From NCBI GenBank assembly GCA_900316575.1, contig ONDJ01000015.1:1-46433 (forward strand): a DNA stretch of 46,433 nt, given 5' to 3'. The position numbers and the translations under genes are program-made. A model generated the notes under the pieces. It did not search any database, was not told where the DNA came from, and worked only from the letters and a program-made list of their open reading frames with translations. Below, piece after piece: positions 15,834 through 23,793 of this stretch; positions within the stretch are counted from its first letter, which is position 1; each line of letters opens with the position of its first letter. The stretch comes from an uncultured Prevotellaceae bacterium. Lineage in GTDB: Bacteria > Bacteroidota > Bacteroidia > Bacteroidales > Bacteroidaceae.

Positions 15834-16301
15834 CTAAGCTATCGTGACGAGCGTAGTTCCCTCCAAGACGCTCTCGCCAGGTTTTACCGCAATTCCCGAA
15901 ATGGTTCCATCACATTCGGCGGTGATGCTGTTTTCCATCTTCATGGCTTCGAGAATAGCCACCGTGTCGCCTTTCTTAACGCTTTGTCCTACGCTTACGC
16001 TGATAGTCGTCACTACGCCAGGCAGCGGTGCTTTGACTGGTGTGCCTTCGCCAGCAACGCTGACGGGTTCGGGTGTTGCTTCTTGAGGTGCGGCAATAGC
16101 TGGTTTTGCGGTTGCTGTTTTCGCTGTTGCAGGAAGATCGGCTACAACGCTTTCGGGCAATTGGTCTTCGCTGATAGAGCCGCTGAGAATTTCTACATTG
16201 AAATACACTCCGTTGACATTTACTTCGGCCTGGCCGTCGCGAAGGCTTTCGATCGTCACGTCATAGCGCGCATCGTCTATATTATAACTGTATTGTTTCA
16301 T
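15834..16301 (-). CDS. Biotin carboxyl carrier subunit of an acyl-CoA carboxylase/decarboxylase
   Basis: This 155-residue protein carries biotin on Lys121 in the classic EAMKMEN motif within a C-terminal biotinyl domain (about 88-155). An Ala/Pro-rich flexible linker (57-85) and a short N-terminal domain (MKQYSYNIDDARYDVTI) precede it. This layout is typical of the gamma subunit of methylmalonyl-CoA or oxaloacetate decarboxylases and of related biotin-dependent acyl-CoA carboxylases. It is the third gene of a leftward unit behind the carboxyltransferase and a small unknown protein. Biotin carboxylase and the membrane decarboxylase subunit are not in the unit, so direction of the reaction cannot be decided here. 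Confidence 0.88.
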   Translation of the reverse strand: MKQYSYNIDDARYDVTIESLRDGQAEVNVNGVYFNVEILSGSISEDQLPESVVADLPATAKTATAKPAIAAPQEATPEPVSVAGEGTPVKAPLPGVVTTISVSVGQSVKKGDTVAILEAMKMENSITAECDGTISGIAVKPGESVLEGTTLVTIA

Positions 16302-16327
16302 TGGTTGTTATCTTTAATGGTATGGAT

Positions 16328-16597
16328 TTAGAGTTTGTTGAACATTTCGGCGGGGTCGCTCCATGCGCTACCGCCAGAGGTGATGGTGATGCTTGTTTCT
16401 TCATCGTCGTGCACTTCTTCAACTTCGTATTGTAGCAGTGCCAGGCTGATGGCTGCGGCATAGCGCGGCATCACATCGGCAGCGGGACGATGGGGCTTAC
16501 CGTCGGTAGTGACGTTTACGACGTTTCCCGTCTTTTCACTGATGGTGATGCGGAAGTCGTGTTCCCCTACTTTATAACGAATTGTTTTCATACGCAA
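16328..16597 (-). CDS. Small protein of the carboxylase operon (89 aa), unknown function
   Basis: A small soluble acidic protein (MKTIRYKVGEHDFRITIS..., end GGSAWSDPAEMFNKL). The likely start is the ATG at 16591; the one at 16597 adds only MR. It lies 10 bases after the carboxyltransferase stop and 26 before the biotin carrier, so it is almost certainly co-translated and may be a structural subunit of the complex. It is not the sodium-pump gamma/OadG protein: no transmembrane helix is present. Its N-terminus loosely resembles that of the biotin carrier (short strand motifs after MKx), which could mean a paired assembly domain; that is speculation. Confidence 0.75.
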   Translation of the reverse strand: MRMKTIRYKVGEHDFRITISEKTGNVVNVTTDGKPHRPAADVMPRYAAAISLALLQYEVEEVHDDEETSITITSGGSAWSDPAEMFNKL

Positions 16598-16607
16598 AAG
16601 GAAAATG

Positions 16608-18161
16608 TTAAAGGGGAATGTTGCCGTGTTTCTTGGCGGGACGGGTTTCGCGCTTGTTTTCTAACTGTGCTAGAGCTTTGCAGATGCGCAGGCGTGTGTT
16701 GCGCGGCTCAATAACATCGTCGATATATCCAAACTCAGCAGCCTTGTAGGGCGTATTGAAGAGGTCGTTGTATTCCTTCTCTTTCTGTGCAAGAAAAGCT
16801 TTGGGGTCTTCTTGTTCCTTGGCAGCCTTGCCATCAATGATGGCCACAGCACCGGCAGCACCCATTACTGCTATTTCGCTGCTTGGCCAAGCATAGTTCA
16901 AATCGGCTTTGAGCTGTTTGCAGCCCATCACAATGTGGGAACCACCGTAGCTCTTGCGAAGCGTGACAGTTACCTTTGGCACGGTGGCTTCGCCGTAGGC
17001 ATAAAGAAGTTTTGCACCGTGGTCAATCACGGCGTTGTATTCTTGGCCAGTTCCAGGGAGGAAACCTGGTACGTCAACAAGCGATACGATAGGAATGTTG
17101 AAACAATCGCAGAAGCGGACAAAGCGAGCCGCTTTGCGCGAAGCATTGCTGTCGAGTACACCAGCATAAACTTTGGGCTGATTGGCTACGATACCCACGG
17201 TTTGTCCGTTCATGCGTGCAAAGCCTATAATAATGTTGCGTGCAAAGTCGCGATGCACTTCAAGGAATTCGCCCTTGTCAACAACTGCTGCAACGACTTC
17301 GTACATATCGTAGGCTTGGTTGGGGTTGTCGGGGATGATGGTGTTCAGCAAATCGGCCTTACGGTCTATGGGGTCGGTACACGGAATTCGCGGAGCACGT
17401 TCGCGATTGTTTTGGGGAAGATATGAAAGCAGACGACGTATCAGGTCTGCGAACTCTTGTTCGGTCTTGGCAGTGAAATGTGCTACGCCACTCTTTGTGC
17501 TGTGCACGCTGGCACCACCTAATTCTTCTTGGCTGACATCTTCGCCTGTAACGGTCTTTACGACCTTAGGGCCTGTGAGGAACATATAGCTGATGCCTTC
17601 GAGCATCACAACAAAGTCGGTCAATGCTGGGCTGTAAACAGCTCCGCCGGCGCATGGACCACAAATACCGCTAATTTGCGGCACTACACCACTGGCTTCA
17701 ATGTTGCGTTGGAAAATTTCGCCAAAGCCTGCAAGCGAGTTGATTCCTTCTTGAATGCGTGCGCCACCGCTGTCGTTGAGACCGATGCAGGGAGCACCCA
17801 TTTTGAGGCTTTGGTCCATCACTTTGCAAATCTTTTCTGCCATGGTTTCTGAGAGCGAACCACCATTTACAGTGAAGTCTTGAGCAAAGACGTAAACAAG
17901 TCGGCCATCGATTGTACCACTTCCGCAAACTACACCATCGCCGAGAAACTGTTTCTTCTCCATGCCAAAGTTGTGGCAGCGATGCAGCTTGAACATGTCC
18001 ATTTCCTCAAAGGAGCCTTTGTCTAAGAGTAGGTCTATGCGCTCTCGTGCTGTGAGTTTGCCTTTGGCGTGTTGCTTGTCGATAGCTTTCTCGCCGCCGC
18101 CGAGACGTGCCTTGGCACGCATCTCTACCAGCGTCTTAATCTTTTGTTGTTGAATAGTCAT
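16608..18161 (-). CDS. Acyl-CoA carboxyltransferase (methylmalonyl-CoA decarboxylase alpha / propionyl-CoA carboxylase beta)
   Basis: This 517-residue cytoplasmic enzyme moves a carboxyl group between methylmalonyl/propionyl-CoA (or a related acyl-CoA) and biotin. Family signatures include [42 protein letters not shown], the oxyanion segment [39 protein letters not shown] and the second oxyanion region [12 protein letters not shown]. Length (about 515) is standard. It heads the leftward unit with the 89-residue protein and biotin carrier. In succinate/propionate fermenters such genes usually serve methylmalonyl-CoA decarboxylase; a carboxylase role with a separate biotin carboxylase is the alternative. 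Confidence 0.9.
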   Translation of the reverse strand: MTIQQQKIKTLVEMRAKARLGGGEKAIDKQHAKGKLTARERIDLLLDKGSFEEMDMFKLHRCHNFGMEKKQFLGDGVVCGSGTIDGRLVYVFAQDFTVNGGSLSETMAEKICKVMDQSLKMGAPCIGLNDSGGARIQEGINSLAGFGEIFQRNIEASGVVPQISGICGPCAGGAVYSPALTDFVVMLEGISYMFLTGPKVVKTVTGEDVSQEELGGASVHSTKSGVAHFTAKTEQEFADLIRRLLSYLPQNNRERAPRIPCTDPIDRKADLLNTIIPDNPNQAYDMYEVVAAVVDKGEFLEVHRDFARNIIIGFARMNGQTVGIVANQPKVYAGVLDSNASRKAARFVRFCDCFNIPIVSLVDVPGFLPGTGQEYNAVIDHGAKLLYAYGEATVPKVTVTLRKSYGGSHIVMGCKQLKADLNYAWPSSEIAVMGAAGAVAIIDGKAAKEQEDPKAFLAQKEKEYNDLFNTPYKAAEFGYIDDVIEPRNTRLRICKALAQLENKRETRPAKKHGNIPL

Positions 18162-18384
18162 TGTGTATGTTTTGTGTTTTTGTTTTCAAAGTGAAGAAGC
18201 CGCATGGTAAGTCGGCTCTTTTACTGCAACGCCGCGAAAGTATAAAAAAATGGTTTATGCAAATAGTTCAAATTGAACTTTCTTGTGGCTTAGTGCCTTT
18301 TACCTTTTGATTTTGATAGTGGGGGTGATGAGTTGATATATATAATACGGAGTGGGGATGGTTTTTTGAAGATATTTCAGGGCT

Positions 18385-19146
18385 TCACACTTCAATTTGC
18401 AGTCCGTCGTATGCGAAATGTACATTTGAGGGTAGCAGCTCTTCGGCTTCAGCATGTAGTGGAGCGTCGTGGTTGAAGTGAATGAGATAGGTTTGCTTGG
18501 CACCGAGTTCTTGGCTCAGACAGATAGCTTCGTCAATGGTTTGATGAGTGACGTGGGGCCGATGGCGCAGGGCGTTGAGCACAAGCGTTTCTACACCGTG
18601 CAACATGGATTTGCTTTCGTTGCTAATGGTTTTCAGGTCGGTGATATAAGCGAAGTTGCCTATACGATAGCCGAGAATGGGCAATGGGCCGTGCATTACT
18701 TCGATGGGAAGGATGGTGAGCTCGTTTACTTGGAAAGGTTGCCCCGAAAAAGCTTCGTGCAATTCGAGTTGTGGCACTCCGCTGGGTGTTTTCATGCCGA
18801 AGCAATAGGGCATTCGTTCACGAAGATGTTTCAAGCATAGGTGGTTGGCATAGATTTGTTGATTGCCAAACGTGCTGTAAGGGCGTAGGTCGTCAAGTCC
18901 GCCAACGTGGTCGTAGTGTTCGTGTGTAAGGAGTATGGCATCAAAAGGGCGGAAGTCCTTATCCATTGATTGCTGTCTGAAGTCGGGACCGCAGTCAAAG
19001 AGAATGCGTGTGCCGCATTTGGTATCGAGCAGTGCCGAGGTGCGCAGGCGTTTGTCGCGTGGGTCTTTGGAGGTGCAGACTCTACATTTACAGCCAATGA
19101 CGGGCACGCCTGTGCTGGTGCCTGTTCCGAGAAACGTGAGGGTCAT
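18385..19146 (-). CDS. PhnP-like metallo-beta-lactamase phosphodiesterase
   Basis: This 253-residue soluble metallohydrolase has the metal motif THEHYDH (His75, His77, Asp79, His80) and, like PhnP, a cysteine cluster near the N-terminus (Cys19, Cys21, Cys24) that can bind a structural zinc. The start MTLTFLGTGTSTGVPVIGC and the segment LFDCGPDFRQQ are typical of this subgroup, which hydrolyses cyclic phosphodiesters. No other phosphonate genes are nearby, so a phosphonate role is unlikely; substrate unknown. It is the last gene of the murB unit, 30 bases after the second glycosyltransferase. Confidence 0.82.
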   Translation of the reverse strand: MTLTFLGTGTSTGVPVIGCKCRVCTSKDPRDKRLRTSALLDTKCGTRILFDCGPDFRQQSMDKDFRPFDAILLTHEHYDHVGGLDDLRPYSTFGNQQIYANHLCLKHLRERMPYCFGMKTPSGVPQLELHEAFSGQPFQVNELTILPIEVMHGPLPILGYRIGNFAYITDLKTISNESKSMLHGVETLVLNALRHRPHVTHQTIDEAICLSQELGAKQTYLIHFNHDAPLHAEAEELLPSNVHFAYDGLQIEV

Positions 19147-19176
19147 TTTTTTCTAAAAGGGGTAGTAGCCTTCTTT

Positions 19177-19962
19177 TTACTTTTTTGACTTATAGCGCAG
19201 TTTACGTTTGAAGTCTTCGCCGAATATGTTGAGTAAATGCTTGGCTAAGTCTTGAAATTGCAAGGCTGTATAGTAGAGGAAAAAGTGGAGGCGTGTTCCT
19301 CCGTTTTTGCGAACGAAGTATGCCATTTCTTCTTTTTTCTTTTTCAATGGAGTGCTTGTTATTCCGCCTAAGCGAAAGGCTTCGATTTCTGCATCAACGT
19401 ACTTAAATGTAGCTCCAGCCTGATACAACCTGGTGAGCAGGTCTAAGTCCATCATGAATTTCATGTGTGTGTCGTAGTTGCCGTACTTTTGATAAGCCTT
19501 TCTTGTGATGAAGGTGCCACCGTGGCATACGTGAATAATAACTGGAACCTTGGGAAACTTCATGGACGGCTTTTCAGAGACTTTAAAGTTTGTTTGGCTG
19601 TTCCACAATTGAATATTCCCACGATAAACATCAATATCGGGATGGTATGCGTCTGCAATGGCTTGTAGTGCACCAGGGAGCATCACATCGTCTGAATTGA
19701 GAATGCCTATAAGTTCGCCTGAAGCGCGAGAAATACCTTTATTGAAAGCATCGCTTATGCCATTGTCGCTTTCGCTGACAAGGATGTTGATTTCGTTGTC
19801 GTAAGTTTTGAGCAGGTCAAGGGTGCCGTCTGTACTCCCGCCGTCAATAACTATAAGTTCAAGCTGGGGATAGTTTTGGCTAACAACACTTTTTATGGCT
19901 TGGCTGATGGTAGAAATGCTGTTGTAACAGATTGTGATAATTGATATTTTGGGTGTAGGCAT
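19177..19962 (-). CDS. Family 2 glycosyltransferase
   Basis: This 261-residue cytoplasmic-side GT2 enzyme starts PKISIITICYNS and has VIDGGSTDGT, an ILNSDDVMLPGAL metal/nucleotide region and a basic C-terminus (FKRKLRYKSKK). It probably adds a sugar to a lipid-linked or surface glycan. The ATG at 19962 is preferred over a TTG at 19986, because it gives the canonical N-terminus and starts 10 bases after the preceding stop instead of overlapping it. Acceptor and donor are unknown. It is the third gene of the leftward murB unit. Confidence 0.85.
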   Translation of the reverse strand: MPTPKISIITICYNSISTISQAIKSVVSQNYPQLELIVIDGGSTDGTLDLLKTYDNEINILVSESDNGISDAFNKGISRASGELIGILNSDDVMLPGALQAIADAYHPDIDVYRGNIQLWNSQTNFKVSEKPSMKFPKVPVIIHVCHGGTFITRKAYQKYGNYDTHMKFMMDLDLLTRLYQAGATFKYVDAEIEAFRLGGITSTPLKKKKEEMAYFVRKNGGTRLHFFLYYTALQFQDLAKHLLNIFGEDFKRKLRYKSKK

Positions 19963-19972
19963 GAATGAAAAG

Positions 19973-20869
19973 TTAATAGGTTCCAAAGAGTAGTGCTATT
20001 CGGAATGCTCTGGACGTTGCTATATTAGCTGTATTTAAACGATTATCATAGAGTAGTTTTAATCGCGTGATAAAGTTTCTTTTGGCTTCTATAAATGCTT
20101 TTGTGAGTTGAAAGTTGGCTTGGGGCATTTGATTTTCATAACCTCGAAGTAGCTCTAACGCTGTGTTGTAACGGGCGTGTTGGCCTGTTGTGATACGGTT
20201 TATTCGCCGTTTCCATTCAGTGAGCTTGTTGCCTTGGCCGATTACATTGCTACTGTGCTGACGATAGAGGATGTGGCTTTGCTTGTCGAAAAAAACTTTT
20301 CCACCGATGGATAGACATGTTGAATAAATCCACACATCGTGCATATAAAGTACTTCGGGATGATAATGGTTGATGGCTTTTCGCAAAAGGGGATTAAGTA
20401 CCATCGTGCAACCACCAACGAATTGATAAACGAGTGATTCGCCGTAAGTGAGTAAAGGGGATATTGGTATCTGATGAGGTAAAGGGTTGAGGTCTTGGTC
20501 TGTGAGACAGGTTTGACAGAAGTATAGGGCTGGTTGGTCTGGCGCTGCTTCTAATTGATGTACGGCTACTTTGAGCTTTTCTGGCTTCCAAAAGTCGTCT
20601 TGATCGGCAAAGGCGTAATAGTCTGCTTCATCGGCGTCTTTCAGCAGTTGCATGAAACTGCGTGCGGGGCCGAGGTTGTCGCCGCTGTACCATGTGAGCA
20701 AACCTTGGGACTGGTATTCGTCAAGAATGGCACAGGTCTTGTCGGAGGAACCATCGTCACGAACGGTGAGAACTACATCTACTTCGTCTTGCCGCAGGAT
20801 GGACTCTATCTGTTGGTGGAGGAACCGCTCACCATTGTAGGTGGACATGAGGACATTGACGCGCTTCAT
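19973..20869 (-). CDS. Family 2 glycosyltransferase, rhamnosyltransferase-like
   Basis: This 298-residue GT-A enzyme starts MKRVNVLMSTYNGERFLHQQ and has VRDDGSSDKT near 37 and the DxD-type motif DQDDFW at 89-94. It then has YMHDVWIY and YRQHSSNV, a pattern common in rhamnosyl- and related surface-glycan transferases. It starts 8 bases after murB and is followed by a second GT2 10 bases on. Two transferases inside a cell-wall precursor operon suggest a role in an envelope glycan. The rhamnose assignment is a resemblance only. Confidence 0.85.
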   Translation of the reverse strand: MKRVNVLMSTYNGERFLHQQIESILRQDEVDVVLTVRDDGSSDKTCAILDEYQSQGLLTWYSGDNLGPARSFMQLLKDADEADYYAFADQDDFWKPEKLKVAVHQLEAAPDQPALYFCQTCLTDQDLNPLPHQIPISPLLTYGESLVYQFVGGCTMVLNPLLRKAINHYHPEVLYMHDVWIYSTCLSIGGKVFFDKQSHILYRQHSSNVIGQGNKLTEWKRRINRITTGQHARYNTALELLRGYENQMPQANFQLTKAFIEAKRNFITRLKLLYDNRLNTANIATSRAFRIALLFGTY

Positions 20870-20877
20870 CTTCTTTT

Positions 20878-21897
20878 TCAGATAAAGTTGACTTCGGGCT
20901 TAATCTGGATACCAAACTTTTCATCTACAGAGCGACAGATGGCTTCACTGAGTGCCACGATGTCGGCTCCAGTAGCTCCTCCGTGGTTTACGAGAACCAA
21001 TGCTTGTTTGTCGTAAACGCCTGCAGCACCCTGTCTGTGTCCTTTCCATCCGCATTGTTCGATGAGCCAACCTGCGGGAACTTTGATACCATCGGCTACG
21101 ATGTAGTGGGGAACATTGGGATAGGCTTGTTGCAGGCTTTGGAATTTTTCTGAAGTGACAACGGGATTCATAAAGAATGAACCAGCACTACCCAAATCTG
21201 TGGGCTCTGGCAACTTCGTGCGTCGTATTTTGGTAATAAGTTCGCGAAGGCTTTGGGCTGTTAATGGTTCCGACATTCCACTTTCTGCAATGACCTTGCT
21301 GAGCGAACCATATTGTATTTGAGGATTAAACTGAAGGGAAAGCTTGTATGCTACGTGTGTTATGATGAATTGTCCTTTCCACGCTTGTTTGAAAATACTT
21401 TGGCGATAACCGTAGTTGAGCTCATTGTGCGAGAAGGTGCGAAGTTCGCCGGTAGCAATTTCTATTGCATAAACTCGATAAATGTATTGTTCAGCTTCTA
21501 CACCGTATGCACCTATGTTTTGAACAGCTGAGGCTCCAACCGTGCCTGGAATGTACGAGAGATTTTCAAGTCCGTAAAGTTTGTTTTCAAGACAAATGGC
21601 TACAAACTTATCCCAGTTCAATCCGGCTTCAGCTTTGATGAGAGCATGTTGGTCGTTGTAGGGGAGGATTTCATAGTCTGTCATAGAACTATGTATCACA
21701 GTACCCTCAAAATCTTTGGTAAAGAGCAGATTGCTGCCCTCGCCTACACAGAGTATGGGGTCGATGGGAAAGCTGTGGTGAATTTGTTTGAGTGATTCGC
21801 GCAGTTCATCAACCGACTGGTAATCTACAAAGCGCTTGCAATGGGCTTGAATGCCAAAGGTGTTATAGGGGAGGAGCGAAAAGTTTTCAGTCCACAT
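20878..21897 (-). CDS. murB: UDP-N-acetylenolpyruvoylglucosamine reductase MurB (type I)
   Basis: It reduces enolpyruvyl-UDP-GlcNAc to UDP-MurNAc with NADPH and FAD, the second committed step of peptidoglycan precursor synthesis. The chosen product has 339 residues. FAD motifs are VGEGSNLLF (51-59) and IPGTVGASAVQNIGAYG (116-132), with Arg165 in YRQSIFK, the proton donor Ser240 in AGSFFMNP and Glu335 in KPEVNFI. The open frame extends upstream, but a -7 promoter element at 21923-21930 lies between that upstream ATG (21963) and the chosen one, and MWTENFSLLPYNTF is the normal MurB start. It heads a unit with two glycosyltransferases and a PhnP-like hydrolase, and diverges from pheS. Confidence 0.95.
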   Translation of the reverse strand: MWTENFSLLPYNTFGIQAHCKRFVDYQSVDELRESLKQIHHSFPIDPILCVGEGSNLLFTKDFEGTVIHSSMTDYEILPYNDQHALIKAEAGLNWDKFVAICLENKLYGLENLSYIPGTVGASAVQNIGAYGVEAEQYIYRVYAIEIATGELRTFSHNELNYGYRQSIFKQAWKGQFIITHVAYKLSLQFNPQIQYGSLSKVIAESGMSEPLTAQSLRELITKIRRTKLPEPTDLGSAGSFFMNPVVTSEKFQSLQQAYPNVPHYIVADGIKVPAGWLIEQCGWKGHRQGAAGVYDKQALVLVNHGGATGADIVALSEAICRSVDEKFGIQIKPEVNFI

Positions 21898-21922
21898 AAA
21901 CGTTTCTTGCTTGTTCGGTGGG

Positions 21923-21930
21923 CAAAAGTA
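21923..21930 (-). promoter_or_regulatory. -7 promoter element for murB
   Basis: TACTTTTG on the minus strand lies 26 bases before the murB ATG at 21897 and decides the start. Confidence 0.65.
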
Positions 21931-21973
21931 AGGCTTTTCTTGCTTGTTTGAAGTACTTTTCACAAAAATAAAC

Positions 21974-21981
21974 TACTTTTG
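21974..21981 (+). promoter_or_regulatory. -7 promoter element for pheS
   Basis: TACTTTTG lies 30 bases before the pheS ATG. A TTTG at 21947-21950 is 23 bases upstream, slightly wide for a -33 element. The divergent murB promoter lies within 50 bases. Confidence 0.65.
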
Positions 21982-22010
21982 CGGCTCAAACGAATAATCT
22001 TTTAGTTAGA

Positions 22011-23030
22011 ATGATTGAGGAAATACGCAGTGTTCAGGAGGGTTTGAGCAAACTCGCAGCAAAGAATGAGCAAGAGTTGGAGGCTCTCCGTATTAAATAT
22101 CTTAGTAAGAAAGGTCTGCTCAACGACCTTATGGCTCGTTTTCGCGAAGTTCCAGCCGAACAGAAGCGCGAGATGGGCATGAAGATTAACGAGCTTAAAA
22201 CGGCCATTCAAGAACGCATAGAATCTTTGCGCCAGTCTTTAGCTCGCACGGAAACTGTAAGCGACGACCTTGACTTAACCCGCACAGCCTATCCCGAACC
22301 GCTTGGCTCTCGCCACCCGATAACGTTGGTTCGCGATGAAATCCTGCGTATCTTTGCTCGTTTGGGCTTCAGCATAGCCGATGGCCCTGAGGTGGAAGAC
22401 GATTGGCACGTTTTCTCTTCGCTCAACTTTGCTCCCGACCATCCTGCGCGCGACATGCAAGATACGTTCTTCGTGGAGCAACAGCCCGACATTGTCTTGC
22501 GTACGCACACCAGCTCTGTTCAGAGTCGTGTGATGGAACGCCAGCAGCCGCCTATTCGCGTGGTTTGTCCTGGGCGTGTTTATCGCAATGAAGCCATTTC
22601 GGCACGCGCCCATTGCTTCTTCCATCAGATTGAGGGCTTGTATATTGACAAAGGCGTTTCGTTTACTGATCTCAAACAAGTGCTACTCACGTTTGCTCGC
22701 GAACTTTTTGGCGAAGACACCAAGATACGCCTTCGTCCCAGCTATTTCCCATTCACAGAACCTAGTGCCGAGATGGACATCTCTTGCAACATTTGCGGTG
22801 GCAAGGGATGTGGCTTCTGCAAACACACGGGCTGGGTAGAGATATTGGGTTGCGGCATGGTTGACCCCAATGTATTGAAAGCTGGCGGTATTGACCCCGA
22901 TGTTTATACCGGATATGCTTTCGGTCTTGGCGTAGAGCGCATCACAAACTTGAAGTATCAAGTGAGCGACTTACGACTGTTTTCTGAAAACGATGTTCGC
23001 TTCCTTGACCAATTCGTCAGTGCACACTGA
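22011..23030 (+). CDS. pheS: Phenylalanine--tRNA ligase alpha subunit
   Basis: This 339-residue catalytic subunit of the alpha2beta2 enzyme charges tRNA-Phe. An N-terminal coiled coil for tRNA contact (about 1-90) precedes the class II core. Motif 2 lies around RVVCPGRVYRNEAISARAHC, the phenylalanine pocket region is HQIEGLYIDKGVSF, and the cysteine-rich insert CNICGGKGCGFC plus KHTGWVEILGCGMV is typical of bacterial PheS. Motif 3 is AFGLGVERI near the C-terminus. pheT is not adjacent; instead a nucleotidyltransferase gene follows after 12 bases. Split pheS and pheT are common outside Proteobacteria. Confidence 0.96.
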   Translation: MIEEIRSVQEGLSKLAAKNEQELEALRIKYLSKKGLLNDLMARFREVPAEQKREMGMKINELKTAIQERIESLRQSLARTETVSDDLDLTRTAYPEPLGSRHPITLVRDEILRIFARLGFSIADGPEVEDDWHVFSSLNFAPDHPARDMQDTFFVEQQPDIVLRTHTSSVQSRVMERQQPPIRVVCPGRVYRNEAISARAHCFFHQIEGLYIDKGVSFTDLKQVLLTFARELFGEDTKIRLRPSYFPFTEPSAEMDISCNICGGKGCGFCKHTGWVEILGCGMVDPNVLKAGGIDPDVYTGYAFGLGVERITNLKYQVSDLRLFSENDVRFLDQFVSAH

Positions 23031-23042
23031 TAACCTAAGCTT

Positions 23043-23789
23043 GTGAAAGCACTTGTTTTTGCTGCCGGTCTTGGCACACGCTTACGTCCGCTTACCGACA
23101 CAATGCCCAAAGCATTGGTGCCAGTAGGCGGACTTCCTTTACTGGCTCATACGCTGAACAGATTGATTGCCCAAGGCGCTACTGAAATTGTGGTGAACGT
23201 TCACCACTTTTCCGAGCAGATTATTGCTTATTTGGACAAGCTCGATTTTGGAGTTCCTGTGCGTGTCAGCGATGAGACAGCCCGTTTGCTTGACACGGGC
23301 GGTGGATTGCGAAAAGCCCTTTCGCTGTTTCAGACTGAGCCTGAAAAGCCTGTGCTTATCCACAATGTAGATATTTTGAGCAATGCGCCTTTGCGCCAGT
23401 TCTATGAAGAGCATCTTTCTGACGATGCAGCACTGATGGTGAGCCAACGCACTACGTCGCGTTTGCTCTTTTTCGATGAGGGGATGCGTTTGTGTGGATG
23501 GAAGAATGTGAGTACGGGTGAAGCGCGCGGTTTTCTTTCATTGGAAGAAGCACAGACGTGTAGTTCGTATGCTTTCAGCGGCATTCACCTCGTTTCGCCG
23601 CGTCTGCTTCATGTGCTTTCAAATTATGGCGAGTGTTTCCCGATTATGCATTTCTATCTTTCAGAATGCCATCGGCTACGCATCGTGGGGCACTGTGTTT
23701 CGGGCTTGCAACTTTTGGACGTGGGCAAAACTGCCGCGCTTGAGCAAGCTGAAACATTTGCTCAAGCTTATTGCTCCATTCAAGACTAA
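23043..23789 (+). CDS. Sugar-phosphate nucleotidyltransferase, MurU/HddC-like
   Basis: This 248-residue enzyme of the NDP-sugar pyrophosphorylase family activates a sugar-1-phosphate with an NTP. The signature AAGLGTRLRPLTDTMPKALVPVGG spans 7-30 with Lys23, VHHFSEQI follows near 58, and LDTGGGLRKAL is near 82-92. Size and motifs fit MurU (MurNAc-1-phosphate uridylyltransferase of peptidoglycan recycling) or a heptose-1-phosphate enzyme; the AmgK kinase partner of MurU is not beside it. Translation starts at GTG 23043, 12 bases after pheS, so co-transcription is likely. Its stop is only 4 bases from the stop of the opposing gene. Confidence 0.8.
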   Translation: MKALVFAAGLGTRLRPLTDTMPKALVPVGGLPLLAHTLNRLIAQGATEIVVNVHHFSEQIIAYLDKLDFGVPVRVSDETARLLDTGGGLRKALSLFQTEPEKPVLIHNVDILSNAPLRQFYEEHLSDDAALMVSQRTTSRLLFFDEGMRLCGWKNVSTGEARGFLSLEEAQTCSSYAFSGIHLVSPRLLHVLSNYGECFPIMHFYLSECHRLRIVGHCVSGLQLLDVGKTAALEQAETFAQAYCSIQD

Positions 23790-23793
23790 TTTT

